Source: Pirellulales bacterium (GTDB taxonomy: Bacteria > Planctomycetota > Planctomycetia > Pirellulales > JACPPG01). Taken from it: a DNA stretch of 64,000 nucleotides. The stretch's first letter is position 1. Every line of letters starts with the position of its first letter. The notes beneath the pieces were generated by a model. It made no database searches and was not told the DNA's origin. It saw only the letters and a list, made by a program, of their open reading frames with translations. Below, piece after piece: positions 18,826 through 27,981 of the stretch. The position numbers were made by a program, and so were the translations under genes. The DNA is taken from positions 1 through 64,000 of the forward strand of contig DASZWQ010000017.1 in the NCBI GenBank assembly GCA_035546535.1, in the 5' to 3' direction.

Positions 18826-19407
18826 GTTCCTAAAAACCTGATCCTGAGGCCGACCCCTTCATGCCTAAAAACGCTTCTTGCGTCGTTGACCCGACCCGAC
18901 GACCTTCTTGCTGCGCGGCAGAGCATCACTCCGCCGGACGCTCGATACTAACGCCTGTTATCCACGCGCGGACTCTGAGGTGCCGACTGCTCGTGTCGAA
19001 GTACGGGAACCGGAATGAGCTTCCGACAACTGGTAAATGGCGACAGCACGGCGCGATCGCTGCGCGCCACGACCCGCCGCCAGATGCGGCGCGAGTCGCC
19101 AACGAAACTGTTCCACCCCTCTCGCAAGAGATGACGCAGCAACATTTCTGTTCCTTTTGCGAAACCAGCCGTCCGCCCAAACGCTCCCCAACGCCAACCG
19201 TGCGCCAGGGCTATTCCCCAACGAAATCCGGCGCGGGCAAAACGCTCTCCTGATCCCATAAACTGGCTCATGTGCGACGATACCGGGTGCCCTGGTGCCT
19301 GTCCAGCAAGTTGCCATTTCCTTACGCGTTCTTAAGCTCACTGCCGCCCACCTACATGGAACGCAAATAATTTCGCCGTCTCCCGCCTTACAACCGTGCG
19401 GCTTCAT
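18826..19407. other. Intergenic stretch, 582 bases
   Basis: It lies between the start of the sedolisin gene and the end of the kinase gene, both on the minus strand, so it should contain the protease promoter and possibly a kinase terminator. I found no clear hairpin with a T run, no tRNA and no coding frame with a plausible protein. Short open frames on both strands have compositions unlike the neighbouring genes. Confidence 0.5.
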
Positions 19408-21975
19408 TCACCATAGAAATAAATTCTCAGGCGAGTGGTGCAGCTTGAATTGAACTGGTTCACCGACCAAAGCGCTCCACGTGTGCCGCTGTTCGGGCGT
19501 GAGAATTGTCACGATGTCGTCTACCGTTCGCCTCATCGTATCGGTCAATTCGCGCGGCCCCGGCGGACCGCGGTGTGGGCCGTGATGATCGTCGTGTGGC
19601 GGAGGAGGGCGCCGATCGGATCGCGGCGGACCGTCGAAGCTACCGCGCCTGTGCCCGCTACCAGGCGGATCTGCTTCGTTCTCGCGCGCGGTGTGCTGCT
19701 CGAAAGCGACGTGGCCGTCATCCTGCACGATTTCCGACGACGATGGTTCCGATCGCGGCGGCCGCCGATCGTGAGGCTCGAACATGTCGTCATAGGGCTT
19801 GGGCGGAGGGGCCGCATGCCAATCGGGCGGTCCGTCCTCCGGGAAGGGACGATCGCGGAATTGTCGCCGGTGCGGGGCATGAGCCTCGATGATGTCGGTG
19901 ATGCGTTGGCGCTGATCGCTCGACAAATCCAGCGCCTCGATGACTTCCTGTCGCTTGAAAGCGAACGGGCCCTGCTGCTGCAAGGCAATCTGTCGCAAAC
20001 GCTCCATTTGCCGTGGACCAATGACGCGTGCAATTTGCTCTTCGTGCAAGCGCAACGATTCCGCGAGCAGGTGTTGCCGCTGTTCGCGCGTGAGCTGCTG
20101 ATCGTTTGTCTCGGCCTGCTGGGCCCAGAGCTTGTCGATGAGTTTCTCTATCTCTTCTCGCTGCGAGTTGCCGATGCCCAGCTCTTCTTGCACCCGCTCG
20201 TCGGAAAGCAGCACGAGCGGCCCGAAGCTGCTCAAGGTCGTGAGCTCGTCGATGATCTTCGCAACCCATTGCCGCGTCGCGGCTAGCTCCGCCTGTACGG
20301 CCTTATCGTTGCGGTGCTGCTCGAGAAACGTCTCGTAATAATCCAACGCCGTTTCCAAGAACTTGCGGCGCGATTGCAACATCGAGGGCTTACTAGTCAA
20401 TTCCTCTTCGCTGAGCTGTGTGAAGGCATCCACCGCTTGCCGGGCCTGTTGAAAACTTTGATTCGCCGCCGCGCGCTCTTCGACGACCCGCTGATACGCC
20501 ACCTTGGTTTTCGCATGCTCGCGCGCGATCAGAATCGTACTCGCGAGCAATCCCAGCGAAACCAGCACGAGCGATAACACGCCCGCCACCACGATGGGCT
20601 TATGCCGCCGTCCCCATTTCACCACGCGATCGAGCGCGCTCGGTCGCCGCGCAGAAATCGGCTGATGATCGAGAAACCGCTGCAGATCATCGGCCAGGGC
20701 CTGGGCCGTCGCATAGCGTTCGACCGGCAATTTGGCGGTCGCCTTGAGCAGGATCGTTTCCAGGTCGAGTGGAATATTGGGGTCGACCGCGCGCGGCGTG
20801 CGCGGCTCGGCAATCGCGATCTGCCGCAGCAGGACTCGCCCGTCGGAGTCGTCGAAGGCGGGCTCCAGCGTTAATAGCTCGTACAGAGTGATGCCGAGCG
20901 AATAAATATCCGTGCGGTGGTCGAGCAATACGCGCTTGCCGGTCGCCTGCTCGGGACTCATGTAACGAATCGTGCCGGGCAAGTTGCCGGTCAGCGTCAG
21001 CCCTCCTTCGGCTTGAAACTGCGCGAGGCCGAAGTCCGTGATCCATAACTTGCCGCGCGCGTCGAGCAAAAGGTTGCCCGGCTTGACGTCGCGATGGATC
21101 ACGCCCATCTGGTGTGCGTGCTCCAGGGCTTCGGCTGCCTGCACGCCCAGCCGCGCCGCGGTCTGATAGAAGGCCAGCCGTTTCGTTTTTTGTTCAGCCG
21201 AGCGCAGGCCGGTCAATGGCGCCGTCTCGCCGGCGCGCAACGTATCGTGATGGGGCGTTGCCAGGTCGGCGGATACGGCAGCACGTTTACCGCCAGGATT
21301 AGCCGCGGGCTCGCCCTTGACGATGACCCAATCCTCGGTCGGGCTTCCCGCGCTGCGATGCGCTCCGCGCTGGAGGCCGCGCGCTTCGCGCGCCATGCCA
21401 AGAATCAGGCTCCCGAGCGTCTCGCCCTCGATCAATTGCATCGCGTAAAAGTGGACGCCGCGCTCACAACCGACAGCGTAGACAGGCACGATGTTCGTGT
21501 GGTGCAATTGCGCGGCGGCCTGCGCCTCGTTCTTGAATCTTTGCAAGCGCGTGACGTCAAGTGCCGATGCAAAGGGGAGCACCTTTAGCGCCACGCGCCT
21601 CCCTAACGACAACTGCTCGGCCTCGTACACCACCCCCATGCCACCGCGGCCAAGTTCGCGAATGATGCGAAAATCTCCCAAGGCGGCGGGCATCGCCACC
21701 GGGCTGGAGGGCGTTGCATGATCGCCGGGATTCAGCCGCAGCCGCGGTGCTGCCGCGAGCACGATGGCCAGACTATCGAGACAAGCAGCCAAGGCCGACG
21801 AAATATCGGCGTGCTTCGCTAGAAACTCGTCGCGATCCGGCGGATCGCCCGACTCGATCGCCGCCACGTACTCGTGCAACGCGCGGGCAACGCGCGGATC
21901 GTCCGTGCAATCGTCGGCGCAGCTGGCGCCAACGGCATCGTCAGGCCGCGTCCTGTTGTCGAATTCGGCGGTCAC
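19408..21975 (-). CDS. Membrane Ser/Thr protein kinase with Spy-like extracytoplasmic domain
   Basis: The GTG at 21975 overlaps the TGA of the sigma factor gene (GTGA), so the two are translationally coupled; this gives 855 residues. The kinase domain starts near residue 100: P-loop GRGGMGVVYEAE, Lys in VALKVLPF, catalytic loop HRDVKPGNLLLD, then DFGLAQ and GTIRYMSPEQATG. An insert of about 60 residues splits the domain after MQLIEGETLGSLI. One membrane helix lies near 465-490. The outer part is helical with repeated LTxxQ-like units (LTREQRQ, LSSDQRQRI, LTPEQRHTW) like Spy/CpxP. A Pro/His/Asp-rich stretch follows. It may sense envelope or metal stress and control the sigma factor; that is inference. 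Confidence 0.92.
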   Translation of the reverse strand: MTAEFDNRTRPDDAVGASCADDCTDDPRVARALHEYVAAIESGDPPDRDEFLAKHADISSALAACLDSLAIVLAAAPRLRLNPGDHATPSSPVAMPAALGDFRIIRELGRGGMGVVYEAEQLSLGRRVALKVLPFASALDVTRLQRFKNEAQAAAQLHHTNIVPVYAVGCERGVHFYAMQLIEGETLGSLILGMAREARGLQRGAHRSAGSPTEDWVIVKGEPAANPGGKRAAVSADLATPHHDTLRAGETAPLTGLRSAEQKTKRLAFYQTAARLGVQAAEALEHAHQMGVIHRDVKPGNLLLDARGKLWITDFGLAQFQAEGGLTLTGNLPGTIRYMSPEQATGKRVLLDHRTDIYSLGITLYELLTLEPAFDDSDGRVLLRQIAIAEPRTPRAVDPNIPLDLETILLKATAKLPVERYATAQALADDLQRFLDHQPISARRPSALDRVVKWGRRHKPIVVAGVLSLVLVSLGLLASTILIAREHAKTKVAYQRVVEERAAANQSFQQARQAVDAFTQLSEEELTSKPSMLQSRRKFLETALDYYETFLEQHRNDKAVQAELAATRQWVAKIIDELTTLSSFGPLVLLSDERVQEELGIGNSQREEIEKLIDKLWAQQAETNDQQLTREQRQHLLAESLRLHEEQIARVIGPRQMERLRQIALQQQGPFAFKRQEVIEALDLSSDQRQRITDIIEAHAPHRRQFRDRPFPEDGPPDWHAAPPPKPYDDMFEPHDRRPPRSEPSSSEIVQDDGHVAFEQHTARENEADPPGSGHRRGSFDGPPRSDRRPPPPHDDHHGPHRGPPGPRELTDTMRRTVDDIVTILTPEQRHTWSALVGEPVQFKLHHSPENLFLW

Positions 21976-22655
21976 GTGTGCGCCCCCATCTCCTGACGCA
22001 ACCGTGCCAGGCCACGCACCCACAGCTTTTGGACGCTGTCTTCGCTGCGTTCCATCCGCGCGGCGATTTCCACGAAGGGGATTCCTTCCAGGTGCCGCAG
22101 CACGATTACCTCGCGATAATCGGGCGGCAGTCGATCCAGGGCATCGGCCAGCATGACCGCATGCTCGCGCCGCGCGGCATGGCTGCTGGGGCTTTCATGC
22201 GCCGATACCAACTGCTCGTTCATGATTGCCGATGATTGCCCCATTTCCTGGATCATGGCCCGTTCCAGCCGGATATCGCGTCCCTTGGTACCCAGGTAGT
22301 GGCGCACGAGGTTAGAAAGCCTCGCGCCGAGGATTTGCCGCAACCAGGCGACGAATTCCCCTTCGGTCGAACCACGAAATTGTGAAAAATTACGGTGCGC
22401 TTCGAGAAAAGTCTCTTGCACGGCGTCGGCGGCGTCGACTTTGCCCTGCAGCCGCCGCCCGATCTGCACGCGCGCCATAAGCGACAAGTAATTACGGTAC
22501 AGCTCCAGCAATCGGCCGAGTGAGCCCGCGCCGTCGCGCTTCGCCAGCGCGATCAATTCGGCGGGATCCGAGCCGTCGAGCGGCAAAGAGTCAACGACCG
22601 CCTTGGGAGATTCGGGAAGCCCTTGCTTGCTAGTCGGCACCATGGCTGATTGCAT
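21972..22655 (-). CDS. ECF-family RNA polymerase sigma factor, kinase-linked
   Basis: It is a 227-residue sigma-70 family protein of the planctomycete kinase-coupled ECF type. Region 2 shows QGKVDAADAVQETFLEAHRN near residues 70-90, and WLRQILGARLSNLVRHYLG follows. Region 4 shows LDRLPPDYREVIVLRHLEG and then EIAARMERSEDSVQKLWVRG, the DNA-binding helix-turn-helix. The first 30 residues are an extra low-complexity arm. There is no anti-sigma gene; the next gene is a kinase overlapping by four bases, which suggests control by phosphorylation. ATG codons stand at 22655 and 22643; the first is taken. Confidence 0.92.
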   Translation of the reverse strand: MQSAMVPTSKQGLPESPKAVVDSLPLDGSDPAELIALAKRDGAGSLGRLLELYRNYLSLMARVQIGRRLQGKVDAADAVQETFLEAHRNFSQFRGSTEGEFVAWLRQILGARLSNLVRHYLGTKGRDIRLERAMIQEMGQSSAIMNEQLVSAHESPSSHAARREHAVMLADALDRLPPDYREVIVLRHLEGIPFVEIAARMERSEDSVQKLWVRGLARLRQEMGAHT

Positions 22656-23303
22656 TCAGTCGTCGTCTATCCCCGCCCCCGCAGGGATATCCGTCTATCC
22701 TACTCAGAAAGGCCCGGGCGCACCCCGTTAGTGGCTGTGGTGATAGTCACTCTTGCGGGCCAAAACCGCCGCGGAGGGCGGTAAAAACGGCCAAGTCGTC
22801 CTAAAATCGCCCCGAACCGGATGGCACGCACCGAAAGCTCAAGGTCCAGTGGCGGATCGATGGACATGCCGCGGCGCCACTTCCTCGGCCCGAGCGGCCA
22901 GAAAATCGTCTTCGGCGCGGCGGATTCCACCGCCCCTTCGTGACTACTGTCTCAGAAAGGCCAGTTCCGCGGCAGGCAAAACATCTGGATGGCTCGCGGA
23001 AACGTGACGGCGCTTCGATTCGTGGTGGGGGCCACGATCGGGCAGGAACAGAGAACATCAAAGCGAAGCCGGCACCCGCCCAAAGCCGGCGGTTTCGTCG
23101 ATTCGCTTGCCTGGCAGCCGCGGCCTGACGCACCGTGCCAACGGTTGTCCACGCCGAGTACTCGGCACCGTCGGTGTCTTTGCGCGTGGCGGACGTGCAA
23201 GCTGTGTGAAGTGTTCTGATCGACGTGTTGATTGACGACCTTGTCCGCCCGCGCGAGCCAGGAATCACAGGAGGCACACCACGATGACCAGGAGAGCTGG
23301 CAC
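22656..23303. other. Divergent intergenic region, 648 bases
   Basis: It lies between the sigma factor gene (minus) and a secreted repeat protein (plus), so both promoters should be inside. A ten-base string, CTCAGAAAGG, occurs at about 22704 and again at about 22950; its meaning is unclear. The ribosome site of the plus-strand gene (AGGAGA) lies at 23290-23295. I see no RNA gene or convincing protein. Confidence 0.45.
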
Positions 23304-24275
23304 ATGGGATCGAAGGATCTGAAACGGAATTCCCCAACTCGTCGTCTTGGTTTCGGTGAGCAACTCGAGGACCGGCACTTGTTGTCTGGCCATGGGCTAG
23401 CCTTTACGCCGGCCCTGCAACAGTTTGAATCGCATCTTGCGCCATCGGCGGCGGCCCAACTCGCGGCGCATGCGATTACGTCCGCCATTTCGCATCTGAC
23501 TTCGTCCTCCACGTCACACACCGTGTTGACGACACAATTGACCGATTCGAGCGGCACGGCTACCGGCACAGCGACGTATTCGACCGGTACCTATGACGGC
23601 ACAACCGAGACCCGATTCACGGTCTCGATCTCGGGCGCCACGGCCAATACGACCTACGACGTTGCCGTTGGCGGTACCGATGTCGGTACGATCACGACCG
23701 ACGCCAACGGTGCCGGCAAGCTCGTGCTCTCGAGTAACCCCGACTCCAACGAACAGTCGTTACCGGCGAACTTCCCCACCACGGTCACCTCAGGAACAGC
23801 GGTCACCGTCGGCACGCTGAGCGGTTCGCTGGCCACGCCGACCAATTCCGGTGGTGGGTGCGGCGGCGGCGAGCACGGCGGATTGACCGACGTCACCAGG
23901 CTTACCGCGACATTGACCGACCCGAGTTCGAGCGCAACCGGCACCGTTTCTTACAAGAGCGGAACCACCGAGGACGGTACGACCGTAACCCGCTTCAAGG
24001 TCACGGTCACCGGCGCCACGGCCAGCACCACGCTCGACGTGGCAGTTGGCGGGACCGTGGTCGGCCAGATCACGACCGACGCGAGCGGCGGCGGATCGCT
24101 CACATTGTCGAGTCATCCGAAGAATTCCAACGAGCAGTCGCTGCCGTCGAATTTCCCAACGTCGATCACTTCGGGCACTGCGGTGACGGTGGGGACGTTA
24201 AGTGGCACGTTGGGCACGCCGAGCGAATCGAGCGGCACGTCGAGCTTTCGATCGTTCTTTGCGCGAGGCCGCTGA
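23304..24275 (+). CDS. LEPR-type secreted protein with two tandem beta repeats
   Basis: The ATG at 23304 follows AGGAGA and gives 323 residues. Near residue 20 stands FGEQLEDRHLLSG, the LEPR-like N-terminal motif of exported planctomycete proteins. Two repeats of about 105 residues follow, from about 92 and 203, separated by a GGGCGGGEHGG linker. Each reads LTDxSxxATGTxxYxxGT, VSxGATAxTTxDVAVGGTxVG, TTDAxGxGxLxLSS and a NEQSLPxNFP close. The composition is Thr/Ser/Gly-rich, as in secreted proteins. The repeats resemble proteins of unknown function that bind or coat surfaces; I do not recognise a domain name. The end FRSFFARGR is basic. Confidence 0.8.
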   Translation: MGSKDLKRNSPTRRLGFGEQLEDRHLLSGHGLAFTPALQQFESHLAPSAAAQLAAHAITSAISHLTSSSTSHTVLTTQLTDSSGTATGTATYSTGTYDGTTETRFTVSISGATANTTYDVAVGGTDVGTITTDANGAGKLVLSSNPDSNEQSLPANFPTTVTSGTAVTVGTLSGSLATPTNSGGGCGGGEHGGLTDVTRLTATLTDPSSSATGTVSYKSGTTEDGTTVTRFKVTVTGATASTTLDVAVGGTVVGQITTDASGGGSLTLSSHPKNSNEQSLPSNFPTSITSGTAVTVGTLSGTLGTPSESSGTSSFRSFFARGR

Positions 24276-24441
24276 GTGAATTGAAAGACCTTCAACTACG
24301 GAGTCTGACGTTGACGAACCGGCCAACGGTGATGACCCGATCACGTTAGCTGTTCGGGCCCTTTTGCCCCTGGGCTGGAATGGCCGTTGGCCGGTCGTCT
24401 TTTTTTCTCACGATGAGTGCCGGGAACCGGGGGAGGCAACA

Positions 24442-24849
24442 ATGGCACGATTACTTCTGACGTCGATGGTCTTGTGTGGTTTGCTCGCCGGCCGCGCGAC
24501 AGCGCAAGGCGGCGGAGGAGGCTGTGCCCGCGGCGGCGGCATGCAGTCGCGCGGCATGGGATCGCTGATGTCGCCGCTGGGTACGAGCGGCACGACCGCG
24601 GCGCTACGACAGGCGCAGCTCGCGTATCAATATCAGGCGCAGTTGGCTTATCTGCAGCAGCAGTCGCAACTCGAACAAGCGTATCTGCGTCAAGAAAGCG
24701 ATCTGGTCGCGAAGAAGCAGGAAATGCGCGAGCGGAAGATCGCCGAACGGCGTGAACGCAAGGAATCGGAAAAGGCGCGCCGCCTGGCTGGCAAGGCGAA
24801 TGCCGCGAGGCAGAAAGAGGCGGCGCCGAAGTTGGCCGCTCTCCCGTAG
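24442..24849 (+). CDS. Small secreted coiled-coil protein, unknown function
   Basis: The ATG at 24442 follows GGGGGAGG and gives 135 residues. A signal peptide MARLLLTSMVLCGLLAGRAT ends near AQG. A Gly/Ser/Met-rich segment follows, with one Cys. Residues 55-130 form a Gln/Leu helix (AQLAYQYQAQLAYLQQQSQL) that turns into a highly charged Arg/Lys/Glu coiled coil. No family was recognised. A strong terminator stands 126 bases downstream, so the gene is probably a single unit or the end of one with the repeat protein upstream (166 bases). Confidence 0.75.
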   Translation: MARLLLTSMVLCGLLAGRATAQGGGGGCARGGGMQSRGMGSLMSPLGTSGTTAALRQAQLAYQYQAQLAYLQQQSQLEQAYLRQESDLVAKKQEMRERKIAERRERKESEKARRLAGKANAARQKEAAPKLAALP

Positions 24850-24974
24850 TTCAAATAGCTCGTGTAACTCGACGACGCCGCGCGGAACGTCGAACTTCGC
24901 GCGGCGCCGCTCTCCGTGCGATTTTCGTTGCGCGACCCTCTGGCACCAGAGCGGCAACGTACCGCTCTAGAGAG

Positions 24975-25019
24975 TCGTAGCGGGTGCTCCGCAGGGATGC
25001 GGCCCGCTACGATTTTTTT
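24975..25019 (+). terminator. Rho-independent terminator, long imperfect hairpin
   Basis: A perfect 10-bp outer stem (24975-24984 with 25003-25012) encloses a second perfect 5-bp stem (24989-24993 with 24998-25002), and seven T residues follow at 25013-25019. It ends the transcript of the small coiled-coil protein gene. The remaining bases of the 332-base gap from 24850 to 25181 show nothing else except the AGGAGAA ribosome site of the next gene. Confidence 0.85.
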
Positions 25020-25181
25020 ATTGCGGCCATGAGCACATGTCTCTGTAGCCGGCCTTCTTTGAGGCCGACGCTTCATTGTATCGCTTCCGAGGTGATAGAT
25101 TACGGCCTGCAAACGCTTTTGCTGGCCTGCCCGCCGCTGGTGCGTTATGTTGGGCCGCACCTTTAACAGGAGAAATCCAAC

Positions 25182-25937
25182 ATGCGATCCACATACACTC
25201 TGCGCGCGCTTTCGCTGATATTGATCACGACTGGCCTCACACAGGCCGACGAGTTCAAACGTGAGACCTTCGGTACGGCCGGCTTCGTGTCAATCTTTGA
25301 TGGCAAGACCCTCAATGGCTGGCATGTGAGCGCACAAACCGGTCATAGCGGAGCGAGTCAACATCGATCGGGCGGGCGCTGGGGCGTCGAAGACGGTGCC
25401 ATCACCGGCAGCCAGGATACGCCCGGTAACGGCGGCATCGTTCTGACCGACAAGGCGTACGGCGACTTCGAAGTCGTTGTGGAGATGAACAACGACTTCG
25501 GGCCCGACAGCGGGCTCTTTCTGCGCAGCACCGAGAAGGGGCAGGCCTATCAATACATGGTCGACTACCACGCCGGCGGCAATCTGGCCGGCATCTATGG
25601 CGAGGGACTATCGGGCGGTATTTCGCTGCGCAATTTCGATTTCGTCGACAAAGTCACCGATATCAGGCCGCACGATTGTCCGTTTCCGCTCCCGATCAAG
25701 CCCGTCGACTGGCCGAAGCTCTGGCAGCACGGCAAATGGAACGAATTGCGGGCCCGCATCGTGGGGAATCCGCCGACGATCACCACCTGGATCAACGGCG
25801 TGCGCTTCATGGAATTCACCGACGTCGAGAAACGCCATCCCGACTCAGGCGGCATCGCGCTACAGGTACACGGCGGCGGCGATTTCACCAAACAGTTCGT
25901 CCGCTACCGCGGCATTCGGGTAAAAGTCTTGGACTGA
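25182..25937 (+). CDS. DUF1080 (3-keto-disaccharide hydrolase-like) protein
   Basis: A 251-residue exported protein with a signal peptide (about 1-22, TTGLTQADE). DUF1080 fits the rest: FVSIFDGKTLNGWHV, a ligand-side motif EVVVEMNNDFGPDSGLFLRS, YQYMVDYHAGGNLAGIYGEG, and the close SGGIALQVHGGGDFTKQFVR. The fold is a concanavalin-like jelly roll, and some members hydrolyse 3-keto-glycosides; the specificity here is unknown. An AGGAGAA ribosome site lies before the ATG. It is convergent with the esterase gene, 23 bases away, in a block of sugar-metabolism-type genes. Confidence 0.92.
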   Translation: MRSTYTLRALSLILITTGLTQADEFKRETFGTAGFVSIFDGKTLNGWHVSAQTGHSGASQHRSGGRWGVEDGAITGSQDTPGNGGIVLTDKAYGDFEVVVEMNNDFGPDSGLFLRSTEKGQAYQYMVDYHAGGNLAGIYGEGLSGGISLRNFDFVDKVTDIRPHDCPFPLPIKPVDWPKLWQHGKWNELRARIVGNPPTITTWINGVRFMEFTDVEKRHPDSGGIALQVHGGGDFTKQFVRYRGIRVKVLD

Positions 25938-25960
25938 TTTGGCGCGCGTAGGCAGCGTGC

Positions 25961-26920
25961 TTAGTCCAATTGCTCGCGAATGAACTGCATCGCCCGGGCG
26001 TTGGCCGCGGCCAGGGCTTTCGGATCGCCGCCGCCCAGGCCATGCTCGGCGCCTTCGAGCGTGATCAGCTCGTGCCAGACGCCTTGCTTGGCCAGTCCCG
26101 CGGCCATGTCGGCCGACTCGTGATAGGCCACGTCGGTATCGGCCGTCCCGTGAAGTAGCATTGTCGGCGGATAGTCAGGGCTGAGGTTGCGCACGGGACA
26201 ATACGGCGTGATCTTGTCACGCTCGGTCTTCGGGTCCAAGCCCGCGACTTCGCGCGTCCATAGGCCATTCTGGCGCAGATACAAATAGTACTTGCCGCGA
26301 TCCCGTCCGACGCCTTCGGTCTTCACCTCTCCGCCCACGACGCTCAGGGCTTCTTCCCGCGTTACCAATGGCTGCTTGCGATAGTGTTCCGAGGGATCGG
26401 TATACCAGGGCGCGTCGATATCGCCGTAGCCGTAATAGGCGAGCAGAGCCTTGGGGCGCGGCGTGACGCAGATGCCCGACATCAAGGTCAGGTAGCCGCC
26501 GGCCGATCCGCCGGCGACGAGGATTCTCTTGGGATCCATGTGATATTTGCTCACACCTTCACTGTGGATCCAACGAAAGGCGTCCTTCAAATCCTCGATG
26601 ATCGCGGGCAATTGCACCTCGGGTGCCAGCCGGTAATCGAGCGATACCAGGACATAGTTCTGGTCATTGCACAGCTTGCGGATATCGCCCGGCACGCCCT
26701 GCCGGCTGCCCATGATCAGGGCTCCGCCGTGAATCCACACGACGCACGGCCGCGTCTGGTCGCCGTTGCGGCGATAGATGTCGGCCTCGATCTTCGTCGG
26801 GCCAACGGTTTTATAGACGACTGTTTCCTTGTGCCAATCTTCGGCCGCCGTGGCCGAAGCGGCGAAGAGCGACAAGCAGATCATGGGAAAAATGCTCGAA
26901 ACCGATATCCGACGGCACAT
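25961..26920 (-). CDS. Exported alpha/beta hydrolase, acetyl-esterase/lipase type
   Basis: The ATG at 26920 gives 319 residues with a signal peptide (FPMICLSLFAASATAAEDW). The oxyanion motif is VVWIHGGALIMGS near residue 68. The nucleophile elbow is AGGSAGGYLTL with Ser near 146, and the acid and base are HGTADTDVAYH and LEGAEHGLGG near 250 and 285. It is thus an HSL/BD-FAE-like carboxylesterase, probably outside the cytoplasm, removing acyl groups from carbohydrates or other esters. It diverges from the ThuA gene with a 203-base shared upstream region. The frame extends further upstream to 26989 but without a signal peptide start. Confidence 0.88.
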   Translation of the reverse strand: MCRRISVSSIFPMICLSLFAASATAAEDWHKETVVYKTVGPTKIEADIYRRNGDQTRPCVVWIHGGALIMGSRQGVPGDIRKLCNDQNYVLVSLDYRLAPEVQLPAIIEDLKDAFRWIHSEGVSKYHMDPKRILVAGGSAGGYLTLMSGICVTPRPKALLAYYGYGDIDAPWYTDPSEHYRKQPLVTREEALSVVGGEVKTEGVGRDRGKYYLYLRQNGLWTREVAGLDPKTERDKITPYCPVRNLSPDYPPTMLLHGTADTDVAYHESADMAAGLAKQGVWHELITLEGAEHGLGGGDPKALAAANARAMQFIREQLD

Positions 26921-27123
26921 GGGAAATCCTCGCTTCGTGGCGACCCTCGACCCGCCGCGTAGTCTGGCAGCCGGGACGGGTGATCGCAAGTCAAGACGGC
27001 CGCCAGACGCTGAGGCTGCCGTTTAGCCCGCTTGCGAACTCTCGCGACGGAGACGATGATCGCTGGGGTTCGGATCGTCCGCCCGCACCGTATTTCAATC
27101 GCATCGCGAAGGAGAATTCACAA

Positions 27124-27963
27124 GTGGCTGAACCGAGAAACTGGTTTCGTGGTGTGGTCCTCGTGCTCCTCTTCGCGGGAGCGATTCCGCGGGCGGTTAC
27201 CGCTGACGACAAACCGATCCGGGCACTCTTGGTGATCGGCGGCTGCTGCCACGACTACGCCGCGCAGAAGGATCTGCTCACGAAGGGGATCTCGGCGCGC
27301 GCCAATGTCACCTGGACGATCTCCTACGATCCGGACAAAACGACCAGCCACATGAACCCCGTCTATGAAAACCCGGAGTGGGCGGCTGGCTTCGACGTGG
27401 TCGTCCACGACGAATGCTCGTCCGACGTCAAGGATCTGGCCGTGATCGAGCGCATCTTGCGGCCGCACCGCGAAGGGTTGCCGGCCGTCGTCTTGCATTG
27501 CGGCATGCACTGCTACCGCAGCCAGGGCTATCCGAAAGAAGTGACCCCGTGGTTCGAGTTCACCGGCTTGCCCTCCACGGGCCACGGCCCGCAATTGCCG
27601 ATCGAGGTAACGTTGATCGACCGCGGCAGCCCGATTCTGCAAGGGCTCGACAACTGGACCACGATCAACGAAGAGCTTTACAACAACTTCATCGGTAACG
27701 TGCTGCCGACGGCGCGCGTGTTGGCGCGGGGTGCGCAGCAGGTGAAAGGTCGCGATGGCACGGTGAATACCGTCGATTCGATCGTCGTCTGGACGAATCT
27801 CTACAACGAAAAGACAAAAGTCTTCGCGACGACGCTGGGGCACAATAACGCCACCGTTGAGGACCCGCGCTATCTCGACCTGGTCACGCGCGGCCTGCTG
27901 TGGTCCGTCGGCAAGCTGGACGCCGAGCACCTAAAGCCGGCGAAGAAGGTGCTCGCCGACTAG
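27124..27963 (+). CDS. ThuA-like domain protein, exported
   Basis: The GTG at 27124 follows AAGGAGAA with a suitable gap and yields a signal peptide (NWFRGVVLVLLFAGAIPRAV); the frame is open to 26980 without such a site. The 279 residues have the ThuA fold, related to class I glutamine amidotransferase folds: ALLVIGGCCHDYAAQKDLL, FDVVVHDECSSDVKD, VVLHCGMHCYR and WTNLYNEKTKVFATTLGHNN. ThuA was named for trehalose utilisation, but the exported planctomycete versions have no known activity. It faces away from the esterase gene and converges with a DUF1501 gene 18 bases away. Confidence 0.9.
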   Translation: MAEPRNWFRGVVLVLLFAGAIPRAVTADDKPIRALLVIGGCCHDYAAQKDLLTKGISARANVTWTISYDPDKTTSHMNPVYENPEWAAGFDVVVHDECSSDVKDLAVIERILRPHREGLPAVVLHCGMHCYRSQGYPKEVTPWFEFTGLPSTGHGPQLPIEVTLIDRGSPILQGLDNWTTINEELYNNFIGNVLPTARVLARGAQQVKGRDGTVNTVDSIVVWTNLYNEKTKVFATTLGHNNATVEDPRYLDLVTRGLLWSVGKLDAEHLKPAKKVLAD

Positions 27964-27981
27964 TCTTGCAAACGGCGCGTT

